Source: Parapedobacter flavus
GTDB lineage: Bacteria > Bacteroidota > Bacteroidia > Sphingobacteriales > Sphingobacteriaceae
Assembly (NCBI RefSeq): GCF_035818675.1
Contig: NZ_JAYKZZ010000020.1
Span: 62,001 to 126,000 of the forward strand
Length of the DNA stretch: 64,000 bases
Direction of reading: 5' to 3'
Part shown: piece after piece, positions 33,563-41,016 of the stretch
How the letters are laid out: each line of letters opens with the position of its first letter
Position numbering within the stretch: position 1 is the first letter of the stretch
Position numbers and translations under genes: made by a program
Notes under the pieces: model-generated
The model's database searches: none
What the model saw: only the letters and a program-made list of their open reading frames with translations
What the model was told of the DNA's origin: nothing

Positions 33563-35116
33563 TTAAGGCCTAATAAATACCGGCGATCCGGTCAGCGATA
33601 CCGTGCCGGTTACAGTGGACTGCTTATTTTCCCAGTTGAACTGCGTAGCGGTTTTGATGGCGAACGATTCGGGGAAGCTGTATTGAGCCATTGCGGCTTC
33701 GGTGGCTCCGCTGGTTTTGGCCCACAATACGTAGATATGATCTTCCGCTTCGGCGTTGTAAAATGCGCCACCCCCGATATTGGCCGGCAACTGTAATGCG
33801 GCCGTTGCTGCCGGATCATATTGCCGGGTGCTTAATAGCGTGCTCACAGTGCGCCATGCGATGCCACCGGGTGTGATAGTGGCGGTGTACGGACCTGCGG
33901 TGATGTTTTGGTAGAAGCCCATTGCCTGATACGGGTCGGCAACCTCGGCTAAGGGGCGGCTTTCAGTCGGTCCGTAAATATAGATTCCGCTGATGCCTGC
34001 TTTTTGGGCGACCACGGCGGCTTTGATCAAGAAGTTACGCTGCACTTCCTCGCCACCCACATAATCGGCTATGGCTTTACGGGGGATATTGCTTTCCGTA
34101 ACGATGAAAGCCTTTTCCGAATGGGTCGTTCCATTGTAAGCATACTTGTCCAGCACCGCCTCAAACGCGCCCTTATGATCCACCACGGCTGCAGCGGCCG
34201 CATCCGAATTTCGGTTGCTGCCCAGATAGTACATCGGATACACGTGGTAGCTTAGGCAATCGAACCACTCGCCGCCTTTTTTGGGGTAGTCGGTGCTGAC
34301 GCCGCCGCCGTTCGGGTTATCCGTATTGCGCAATATCGCATCCAGGAAGCTGGGGTAGCCCAGTCCGCCCACGCAAACGAGTCCATCGTTGTCCAGTTGC
34401 CTGACGATTTCATACGTAATCCGGAGCATGCGCACATACGATTGAATAGGTGCAGCGAAGTTGGTCAGGTCGCAGGGGTTGGGATCCGTCTGGCCCCAGG
34501 TCTGGGTGGCCGGCCAGTTGTTGGTATAGTCCGGTTCGTTCCACACTTCCCAGTATTTTACGTAAGGGCCATAGGTTTTCACCACATGGTAAACGTAGTT
34601 GGCGTAGTAGTTATCCGGGTTCACCTTATCGGACGATGCCCATATCGGTTCATAAAGATTGGCAAAGGTTTGCGATTGGGCGCCGTTGCAGTACCGGGTC
34701 TGGTCCCGATGCGCGTCGGAAGGTCCGTTGAGAAAGATGGTGTGGTCTTTTCCGCCCAATTGCTCGTAAAACGCAAACGCATTTACTCGGATATCGTAGC
34801 CCCATTGCTGCACGAAGCGGTCATACATCGCCGGGCGTAGGCTGTTTACACCCGCACCGGCGATACCTTTGTCCGGATTGCCGATTAAGATTTCGGCCAG
34901 TTGCTCGTCGGACCAGTCCGCGTACGCGCCCATATTGGAACCATAGCGGAATAATGATCCGTTTCCAGTTGGGGGTGCCGTTGTTGGGGGCGGGATGGAA
35001 TCCGTATCCGTATCCGTTCTGTCGGGCGCATCGACACCGGTTTTTCCCTTTTCGCATGCACCAACAAGCGAGATAAGGAGTACTACAAGGAGGGGATAGA
35101 TTCCGCGAAACATCAT
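33563..35116 (-). CDS. Glycoside hydrolase clan A lipoprotein (GH39-like)
   Basis: This 517-residue protein has a lipoprotein signal (LLISLVGAC, Cys21) and a Thr/Pro/Asp-rich linker to about residue 50. A TIM-barrel catalytic domain follows, with the acid/base motif KYWEVWNEPDYTNNW at about 190 and a probable nucleophile in FIVTESN at about 345. The C-terminal 90 residues are a beta-domain (AFYNAEAEDHIYVLWAKTSG). WNEP plus TES is typical of clan GH-A; the closest fit by eye is GH39/GH5-like. It is probably surface or periplasmic, acting on plant or microbial glycans. No SusCD pair is adjacent. Confidence 0.8.
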   Translation of the reverse strand: MMFRGIYPLLVVLLISLVGACEKGKTGVDAPDRTDTDTDSIPPPTTAPPTGNGSLFRYGSNMGAYADWSDEQLAEILIGNPDKGIAGAGVNSLRPAMYDRFVQQWGYDIRVNAFAFYEQLGGKDHTIFLNGPSDAHRDQTRYCNGAQSQTFANLYEPIWASSDKVNPDNYYANYVYHVVKTYGPYVKYWEVWNEPDYTNNWPATQTWGQTDPNPCDLTNFAAPIQSYVRMLRITYEIVRQLDNDGLVCVGGLGYPSFLDAILRNTDNPNGGGVSTDYPKKGGEWFDCLSYHVYPMYYLGSNRNSDAAAAAVVDHKGAFEAVLDKYAYNGTTHSEKAFIVTESNIPRKAIADYVGGEEVQRNFLIKAAVVAQKAGISGIYIYGPTESRPLAEVADPYQAMGFYQNITAGPYTATITPGGIAWRTVSTLLSTRQYDPAATAALQLPANIGGGAFYNAEAEDHIYVLWAKTSGATEAAMAQYSFPESFAIKTATQFNWENKQSTVTGTVSLTGSPVFIRP

Positions 35117-35398
35117 CGTTCTAACTACCGGAACGTTAACTTATACGTTGCCTTTGTAGGAGGTGTAAAAAATAAACCTTAACTAAATATCGTTAACCTA
35201 ATCAAAATTTATACCAATCGTTAAGGTCGCTGTTTCGGAACATTTCCTGGTCGAAACGATTAGTGAAAGAAATTAGAAAAACAAGAAAAAGTGTGCCATA
35301 TTTTGGGGTACCCCGGAAATCTTTTTGGCTCACTTTTTTTTGCGAATGTGGACTGGTTGTGTCAAAAACATCGATTTTTGCGTTTTTCGCAAACATCT
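35117..35398. other. Intergenic lead-in to the 21-bp array
   Basis: About 280 AT-rich bases with no gene. Frames crossing it on both strands continue into the repeat array and look spurious. Confidence 0.4.
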
Positions 35399-35902
35399 GC
35401 ACGCGTGCAAAAGTAAATTGCAACCGTGTAAAAGCAATTTGCATGCGTGCTAATCTGAATTTCATCCGTGCAAAACCAACCTGCAATCGCGTAAAAATGA
35501 TCTTCACGTTTGCAAAAGTAAAGCGCACGTATGCTCATTGGAATTGCAACCGTGTAAAAGCAATTTGCACGCCCGCTAATCTGAATTTCATCCGTGCAAA
35601 ACCAACCTGCAATCGTATGAAAATGATTTGCACGTTTGCAAAAGTAAAGCGCACGCGTGCTAATCTGAATTTCATCCGTGGAAAACAAACCTGCAATCGT
35701 ATGAAAATGATTTACACGCTTGCAAAAGTGGATAGCACGCGGGCTAACCGGAGTTACAGACGTTAAAAAGCAAATGACACACGCGTGAAACCAAATTGCA
35801 CTGGTGAAAAGATGACGTGCAAGCGTAGAAAAATAAATAGCGCGCACGCTCATTGGAATTGCATCCCTGCAAAAGCATATGGCAATAGTGAAAAACCAGA
35901 TT
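35399..35902. repeat. 21-bp periodic tandem repeat array (24 units)
   Basis: Twenty-four consecutive units of exactly 21 bp can be laid end to end without a gap. The consensus is GCAnnCGTGCAAAAnnnAATT: a GC-rich palindromic core followed by an A-tract. Unit 1 begins GCACGCGTGCAAAA at 35399. Higher-order copies are present: units 2-6 recur as units 8-12 (126 bp apart), and units 9-12 recur as 13-16 (84 bp apart). Being a multiple of 3, the array leaves frames open in both directions with heptapeptide repeats, but no start, signal or family supports translation. Confidence 0.9.
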
Positions 35903-35940
35903 TCAGTAGTCACTACCTCATTTCAGTAGTCACTACCTCA
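35901..35940. repeat. Two exact 20-bp tandem copies at the end of the LytTR gene
   Basis: The 20-mer TTTCAGTAGTCACTACCTCA occurs twice in a row (35901-35920 and 35921-35940). The second copy contains the stop codon of the LytTR reading frame, and TTTCAG repeats once more inside the gene. Each copy contains the small palindrome AGTAG-TCA-CTACT. Confidence 0.9.
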
Positions 35941-36243
35941 TTTCAGCACCTTCTCCATAAAATGCTTTTTAAACGCTCGTCCAATCGGGATGACCTGATT
36001 TAGGGATAGGTGGATTTTGTTGTGCGATATCTTTTTTAGATGGGTCGTGTTGACGATGTACGACTTATGGGCCTGCTCAAACGCATCGTCCAATTTCACT
36101 AACCATTCTTTCAGTGGCTCTGCCGTTAGGTAGTTGATTGAAGTAGTAACCACTTCCGTGTAATCACTGTCCGATTTAATGAAAATGATGTCGTCTCTGT
36201 TGAGCTTTACCAGCTCATGGTTTGTGTCTTGATGTATACGCAT
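35938..36243 (-). pseudogene. LytTR DNA-binding domain separated from its receiver by a frameshift
   Basis: The 101-residue frame is a LytTR domain (ELVKLNRDDIIFIKSDSDYT, then THLKKISHNKIHLSLNQVIP and IGRAFKKHF). It normally forms the C-terminal half of a response regulator. The preceding receiver frame (36207-36638) ends in CVYIKTQTMSW, whereas CVYIKT followed directly by NHELVKLN would give a continuous protein. An extra AC in the ACACAAACC stretch near 36215-36225, or one lost base, explains the break. Independent translation from the ATG at 36243 is possible but unproven. Confidence 0.8.
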
Positions 36244-36638
36244 TTATCGGCGGGTACGGCGTGCTCCTGTCCCGCTTGTTGTATCGAGCGCTTCATCGCT
36301 GTTACTTTGTCGATCGCCTGGGAAAAGCGCTCGAACGAAAATGGTTTAAGCAGGTAATCGACCACATTGAATTGATAGCTTTCCAATGCAAATTCAGAAT
36401 AAGCCGTCGTCAGGATGGTCAATGGATGATTTTGTGCCGATCGGAGAAAATCCAATCCCGAAAAACGCGGTAGGTTAATATCTAAAAAAATCAAATCGAT
36501 GGCATGATGGCTAAGATATGCGCTTGCCTCAAGGGCGTCACAAAACGTCATTTCCAACGTAAGGACATCCGTGTTGTGGATATACTTCTGCAAGATATGC
36601 CGTGCCGGCGCTTGGTCTTCAATAATAATACACCTCAT
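36207..36638 (-). CDS. Response regulator receiver domain (LytTR-type regulator, N-terminal part)
   Basis: This 143-residue CheY-like receiver has acidic residues in CIIIEDQ, the phospho-acceptor Asp in IDLIFLDINLP (about 54), LTTAYSEFALESYQFNVVDY and the conserved Lys in LLKPFSF. The last few residues are out of frame with the LytTR domain that should follow. The gene starts 1 base after the kinase stop, forming a LytS/LytT-like pair. As sequenced, signalling output would be disconnected. Confidence 0.88.
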   Translation of the reverse strand: MRCIIIEDQAPARHILQKYIHNTDVLTLEMTFCDALEASAYLSHHAIDLIFLDINLPRFSGLDFLRSAQNHPLTILTTAYSEFALESYQFNVVDYLLKPFSFERFSQAIDKVTAMKRSIQQAGQEHAVPADKCVYIKTQTMSW

Positions 36639-36639
36639 C

Positions 36640-37803
36640 CTAGTCCGTTTTCTTTAGTTGCATCGTCAACCTGGTAACGAAAATACGTCCGTTGTCCTGT
36701 ATGTCTAGCGTATGTTCATCGGGGTATTGCAGGTCCAGGCGCTTCCTCACATTTTCCAATCCAATACCTTTAGCTAAACCTTCCGAGCGGTAATTCCGGG
36801 AATAATTGTTTGTGCACAAAAACGTCAGCTTTCCATTTGCTGAGACCGTTACGTGGATTTCAATGGTAATGTCTGCCGCTTGACTTCCTGCGCTGTGCTT
36901 GAAGGCATTTTCAACGAAAACAATCAGGATAAGGGGCGGGATTGAAAAATCCAGGTTAGCGATGTCTTTGGAAAATCGGATTCCCCCCCTGTTCTCGATC
37001 TGCAGTTGATTCAGTGCTACGTAGTTTTCAAGCTGCTGTATCTCCCGGGGTAGGGGCACGAAATCGGATTGGCAGTCATACAACATATACCGCAGTACGG
37101 CCGACAGTTCCAGGATAATGGATGGGGTTTTCGGCGAATTGTCGATAGCGTACGCGTACAGGCTATTCAAGTTATTGAATAGGAAATGCGGATTAATCTG
37201 TGATTTCAGAAACTGGATTTCACTTTCTTTCATTAAGCCGGCTAGGCGCTCCAGCTCGCGTTGCCTGAGGTTGGAATCCCATGCCAGCTTAAAAGCGACA
37301 ATGATAATGATGATGGGCAGCGTTTCGACCAGCGTGAACATCAACCCGGGAAAATGGGTTCCGCGGGTATCGGGGAAGAAAATCTGCTCCAGGACAAATT
37401 CATCGACGAGAATGACCACGGCCAGCAGCACCGAAAATGTGGCAATGAACCAAATCCACCGCTTCCGGTAATAGAAAGCGGGCAGCAATATATAATTGAT
37501 CACCATAGCCGCAGCCAGGTAATTGGCAAAAAATGCCAGTTCAGAGGGTTTGAATAGCGTATGCAACGATTGGTGCTGATCCTCGTTAAGCTCAAAACAG
37601 AAAAACACCAACAATAGTAAAACGATGGTGAGTTGGTAAACGAACTCTTTGAACCGGTTCGTTAACAGTCCACGTCGCAACCAACTAAGCTTATTCTCGG
37701 TCCTCGGAGCCCTTTCGTTAGCAAACGATGTGTCGTTGATGGGGTAAAATGCGTCGTTCACAGATTCGTATCCTTTTGTCTTTACAATATTATACATTTG
37801 CAT
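36640..37803 (-). CDS. LytS/YehU-type sensor histidine kinase
   Basis: This 387-residue protein has a cytosolic N-terminus and four membrane helices at about 52-180 (YQLTIVLLLLVFFCFEL, YLAAAMVINYILLPAFY, WFIATFSVLLAVVILVDEF, TLVETLPIIIIIVAFKLAW). A coiled linker is followed by the His_kinase domain with the phospho-acceptor His in LKSQINPHFLFNNLNSLYAY. The ATPase part has VENAFKHS and GIGLENVRKRL. It is the partner of the adjacent broken LytTR regulator. Bacteroidota kinases of this type often control transport or polysaccharide genes. Confidence 0.93.
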   Translation of the reverse strand: MQMYNIVKTKGYESVNDAFYPINDTSFANERAPRTENKLSWLRRGLLTNRFKEFVYQLTIVLLLLVFFCFELNEDQHQSLHTLFKPSELAFFANYLAAAMVINYILLPAFYYRKRWIWFIATFSVLLAVVILVDEFVLEQIFFPDTRGTHFPGLMFTLVETLPIIIIIVAFKLAWDSNLRQRELERLAGLMKESEIQFLKSQINPHFLFNNLNSLYAYAIDNSPKTPSIILELSAVLRYMLYDCQSDFVPLPREIQQLENYVALNQLQIENRGGIRFSKDIANLDFSIPPLILIVFVENAFKHSAGSQAADITIEIHVTVSANGKLTFLCTNNYSRNYRSEGLAKGIGLENVRKRLDLQYPDEHTLDIQDNGRIFVTRLTMQLKKTD

Positions 37804-37862
37804 TTTATAATTAATCTAAATAGCGATTTATTTTTCACAAAGAGTTGATTTGCAATTTACCG

Positions 37863-38936
37863 ATGTTTAAGCTATCCCTGCCAAGTATGTTGTTTTTCTG
37901 TCTCCTGGCCTTTGCCGGCCACGCGTGGCCGCAGGAACAAGTTACGGTACGGGGTATGGTGGTTTCTCCATCGGGCAATCCGATCGCTCGTGCGTCGGTT
38001 AGGTTGGGAGGAACGGACTTCGGGGCCCTTACAGATGCCCAAGGGCAGTTTGGTTTTAAAGCCCCGGTGGGCGACTATATGCTGCAGGTTGCGTGCGTAG
38101 GTTATTCGGCGGTTGAGGTCGCGCTGCAACTTAAAAAGGATGGGGGTAAGCCCCTGAAAGTCGTATTGCAGGAAAATAAGGTCAGCCTGGATGAGGTCGA
38201 TGTGGTTGGCAAAACCCAAGTGCAAGCCCTCAGAGAGACCGGCTTTAGTGTGGAATCCGTGGAAACCGCTGATTTTCAAAACCAAAGTATTCAGTTAAAC
38301 CGGGTGCTGGATTGGACCCCGGGGGTACGGGTGCGCCAGGAGGGCGGTATGGGCTCTAATTATAAGTACTCGTTGCATGGCATGTCCGGAAACGCGGTTA
38401 CGTTTTTTATCGACGGGATACCGATGGAATATTTCGGCTCGTCCTATACCATCAATAACCTTCCGGTGTCGCTCATCAAACGCATCGATGTCTATAAAGG
38501 GGTTGTGCCGGTCGATCTGGGGTCGGATGCACTGGGCGGTGCAATCAACGTGGTTTCGGATGCCGGGCGTAAAAATTTTCTCGAAACGAGCTACGGTTAC
38601 GGTTCTTTCAACACCCATCAGGCCGTCGTTCACGGTCAATATACCCACCCGGCAAGTAAGCTAACCGCCCGCATATCAACGTTTTATACGCATTCGGATA
38701 ACAATTACAACGTGTGGGGGCAGGGAGTCAATTATGCCGATGCGTCGACAGGTTTCAAGGCGGTCGACTTCACGAAGGAAAATCCGGCAACACGGTTCAA
38801 CGACCAGTTCCGAACCGGCAACGGAAAGTTGGATATCGGTTTTGTGGATACGAAATGGGCCGACCGGTTCTTTGTCAGCCTGTTGGCATCCACGCAACGG
38901 AAACGGATACAGACGGGGCAGACCATGGCTACCGTA
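37863..38936 (+). pseudogene. TonB-dependent receptor, truncated at a rearrangement breakpoint
   Basis: From ATG 37863 there is a Sec signal (to HAWPQ), a CarboxypepD_reg-like domain (VTVRGMVVSPSGNPIARASV at about 28-110) and the plug (LDEVDVVGKTQVQALRETGF, then DGIPMEYFGSSYTINNLPVS and KGVVPVDLGSDALGGAINVV). The first barrel strands follow. After about residue 358 (QTMATV, 38936) homology stops and the frame runs antisense through another gene to 39092. About half of a normal receptor of about 700-800 residues is missing, so it cannot form a barrel. Confidence 0.88.
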
Positions 38937-39160
38937 TTGGGCAAAAGTTCCAAAGCCAGTATCGCATCCAGGTCGCCATCGTTGTCTATATCAGCCAACA
39001 CCACGCCTAAGGTATGCGCTTCTTTATCCGTGGGAACATGGGTTGCGGTAACGTCTATGAAGTATGGGGTTTCATTTTGCGAGAAAACATGATGAATACT
39101 GCCTAAGCCCAGGGATAAGGTAATCGTTGCAAGTTTCCAGAAAAAATTCAGTTGCATCAT
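38930..39160 (-). pseudogene. FG-GAP/VCBS-repeat protein, 5' fragment
   Basis: The minus strand from 39160 encodes about 77 residues: a signal peptide (MMQLNFFWKLATITLSLGLG, cleavage near VFSQ), then a VCBS/FG-GAP repeat with the calcium loop LADIDNDGDLDAILALE. It then meets the TonB gene at about 38930-38940. The expected continuation (LPNTVW-L-N type) is absent. The rest of the gene has been lost or moved; the two truncated genes face each other at the same breakpoint. Confidence 0.8.
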
Positions 39161-39437
39161 AAGGATATATGGTTTGATTATTCAATGGCAAAGTGGAATA
39201 AATGTATTTGGATGATTTTCCGATTTGGGAACTTATTCCTAACTTCGTTAGCGGCATGGTTTCGAAAAGCCAAACGGAGCCACTGGCATACACCGAATGA
39301 GATAAAAGAGGTTGAAAAAGGTAATCTTTAATGACGACGTTCGGTGTCCGAATAATTGAGTGCACTACCTCACCAGAAAAAGGTGCGGGTTTTTGCGCTT
39401 GATCCGGTTTAAACCTAATGACTGGCAAGAAGAAAAT

Positions 39438-39986
39438 ATGAGAAAAGTAATTGGGGCATTCAATACGACTATTGACGGAAACTGCGACCACACTGCGGGA
39501 ATCGCTGACGAAGAAATACATCAACACTACACTAAGCTTTTGAACAATGCAGGTGTTATCCTTTATGGACGAACAACCTATCAACTTATGGGATTTTGGC
39601 GAACGATTTTGGAGAAGCCTTCGGAAGAAAAATCAATGAATGACTTTGCTATGGCTATTGACAAGATCCAAAAAATTGTTTTTTCTCATACGCTTAAAGA
39701 GGTGGATTGGAAAAGCGCTAAATTAGCAAATCGAAGCCTTGAAGAAGAAGTTTTGGAACTCAAACAGCAATCGGGAAAAGACATTTTTGTTGGAAGTCGC
39801 AGTTTAATTATACAGTTAATGAACTTGAATTTAATTGACGAATTACAACTTTGTATTCAGCCAGTTATCGCAGGAAAGGGATTGTCGTTATTTGAGGATA
39901 TTAAAGATAGGACAATTTTCAAGCTCAAAAAGACTAAAACCTTTATTAACGGAGCAATTTTACTTTATTATGAACCGGGAATATGA
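39438..39986 (+). CDS. Dihydrofolate-reductase-family protein (RibD C-terminal-like)
   Basis: The start at 39438 gives 182 residues: MRKVIGAFNTTIDGNCDHTA, VILYGRTTYQLMGFW, QKIVFSHTLKEVDW, DIFVGSRSLIIQLMNLNLID and IQPVIAGKGLSLFEDI. These are the hallmarks of YyaP/YwjB-like members of the RibD_C/DHFR superfamily, probably NADPH-dependent reductases of unknown substrate. Composition is clearly more AT-rich than the neighbouring genes, pointing to recent acquisition along with the debris that follows. Confidence 0.88.
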   Translation: MRKVIGAFNTTIDGNCDHTAGIADEEIHQHYTKLLNNAGVILYGRTTYQLMGFWRTILEKPSEEKSMNDFAMAIDKIQKIVFSHTLKEVDWKSAKLANRSLEEEVLELKQQSGKDIFVGSRSLIIQLMNLNLIDELQLCIQPVIAGKGLSLFEDIKDRTIFKLKKTKTFINGAILLYYEPGI

Positions 39987-40089
39987 AAAAACAATTGCAA
40001 TTTTCGGCTTGACACTTTTCACTTTGACCGTGTGCAACGAAAACAAGACAGAAACTAAAACAATGACAACAGAGCTGCAGACAAACTGA
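39983..40089 (+). pseudogene. Remnant of a small lipoprotein gene
   Basis: ATGAAAAAA at 39983 overlaps the preceding stop. Adding one A to the A run at 39986-39991 gives MKKTIAIFGLTLFTLTVCNE, a lipoprotein-like signal with the Cys at its end, followed by KTETKTMTTELQTN and a stop. As written, the frame ends after 9 codons. The sequence from 40090 to about 40200 contains another broken frame ending KFLNKHTENKKDLKID. Both look like decay products of imported AT-rich DNA. Confidence 0.5.
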
Positions 40090-40181
40090 CTTTTGACAGC
40101 GGTTAAAATCCGACACAAAAGAAAGTGAATTTGTTGTGCCGATGATTGAGAAATTTTTGAACAAACACACTGAAAATAAAA

Positions 40182-40216
40182 AAGACCTGAAGATCGACTG
40201 ATCAACAGGTCTTTTT
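40182..40216. terminator. Bidirectional terminator next to tRNA-Leu
   Basis: AAGACCTG (40182-40189) pairs with CAGGTCTT (40206-40213) around a 16-nt loop. T-tracts follow on both strands. It can end the tRNA-Leu transcript (minus) and transcription from the left. Confidence 0.75.
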
Positions 40217-40218
40217 AG

Positions 40219-40300
40219 TACCCAGGGCCGGGATCGAACCGGCATGGGTCGCCCCACTGGTGTTTGAGACCAGCGCGTCTACCAATTCCGCCACCTGGGC
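40219..40300 (-). tRNA. tRNA-Leu (anticodon CAA)
   Basis: The 82-nt minus-strand sequence folds as a type II tRNA. The acceptor is GCCCAGG paired with CCTGGGT (one G-U pair). The D arm contains AATTGGTAGACGCG. The anticodon stem CTGGT/ACCAG encloses loop CTCAAAC (anticodon CAA, reading TTG). A variable arm is present and the T arm contains GGTTCGATCCC. CCA is not encoded. Confidence 0.92.
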
Positions 40301-40446
40301 TTATGTTAATGTACTACTCCCCAATCGGGGATGCAAATGTATTTATTAATCCGTATTCCGCAAAATGTTTTTCGAAAAACCGTCTTTCGGGGGGAAGGAG
40401 TGTTAACTTGTCGCAATTCCCCCTGTAGATTGGCATATTTACCCTG

Positions 40447-40475
40447 TTGATGTGTAGCCAAACACACTACCTTTG
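40447..40475 (+). promoter_or_regulatory. Promoter of the VOC-family gene
   Basis: TTG (40447-40449), an 18-nt spacer, and TACCTTTG (40468-40475). The leader before the ATG at 40539 is about 60 bases. Confidence 0.65.
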
Positions 40476-40538
40476 TGTTGTTGCTGGTATAGAGCTGCGA
40501 ACATTGAAATAACAATTTCACACTTAAATAATCATACG

Positions 40539-40961
40539 ATGGTATTCAATCCTTATTTAAATTTTGCGGGTAATGCGGAAGAGGCGTTCCGTTTTTACCA
40601 AACGGTTTTGGGTGGCGAGTTATTCATCCAACGGATGAGCGATACGCCCGGCTCGGAAAATTTGCCGGAAAAAGAGCGCGATTACGCCATGCACGTATCC
40701 ATCCCGGTAGGCAATGGACAGTCCCTGATGGCATCTGATTGCCTAGATTCTGCTGGGCATGTGTTGAACGTGGGCAACAATAACTACGTCTCCATTACGC
40801 CTGATAGCCGCGAAGAGGCCGACCGGTTGTTCAACGGCCTATCGGCCGGAGGAAAGGTGGAAATGCCCATGGAAGACCAGTTCTGGGGCGATTATTTCGG
40901 TTCGTTCGAAGACAAATTCGGTGTGCGTTGGATGATCAATTTCCCCATCAACGCCAAATAG
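40539..40961 (+). CDS. VOC-family (PhnB/glyoxalase-like) protein
   Basis: With ATG at 40539 the product has 140 residues: FNPYLNFAGNAEEAFRFYQT, VLGGELFIQRMSD, MHVSIPVGNGQSLMASDCLD and MEDQFWGDYFGSFEDKFGVR, then WMINF. This is the PhnB-like subfamily of vicinal-oxygen-chelate proteins (older annotations: 3-demethylubiquinone methyltransferase). Metal and substrate are unknown. An earlier in-frame start at 40473 lies inside the promoter and is rejected. A strong hairpin terminator follows. Confidence 0.9.
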   Translation: MVFNPYLNFAGNAEEAFRFYQTVLGGELFIQRMSDTPGSENLPEKERDYAMHVSIPVGNGQSLMASDCLDSAGHVLNVGNNNYVSITPDSREEADRLFNGLSAGGKVEMPMEDQFWGDYFGSFEDKFGVRWMINFPINAK

Positions 40962-41016
40962 ATCGTTGAACCTAACCCATCGACACGAAACGATGGGTTA
41001 GGTTCATTGTTCGATC
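40961..41016. terminator. Strong bidirectional terminator hairpin between convergent genes
   Basis: Perfect 16-bp arms (TGAACCTAACCCATCG at 40967-40982 and its complement at 40991-41006) flank the loop ACACGAAA. An outer GATCG/CGATC pair extends the stem. It fills the gap between the VOC gene and the collagen-like gene. Confidence 0.85.

Noticed and set aside
35263..35913. Long open frames on both strands (167 and 183 codons) through the 21-bp array
   Set aside because: They arise because the repeat length is a multiple of 3. They lack a ribosome-binding site, signal or family, and composition follows the DNA repeat rather than codon use.
35399..35940. CRISPR array
   Set aside because: The units are contiguous 21-mers with no unique spacers and no cas genes are nearby.
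38937..39092. The last about 50 residues of the TonB receptor frame
   Set aside because: They are the reverse strand of a clear FG-GAP protein and show no receptor barrel features.
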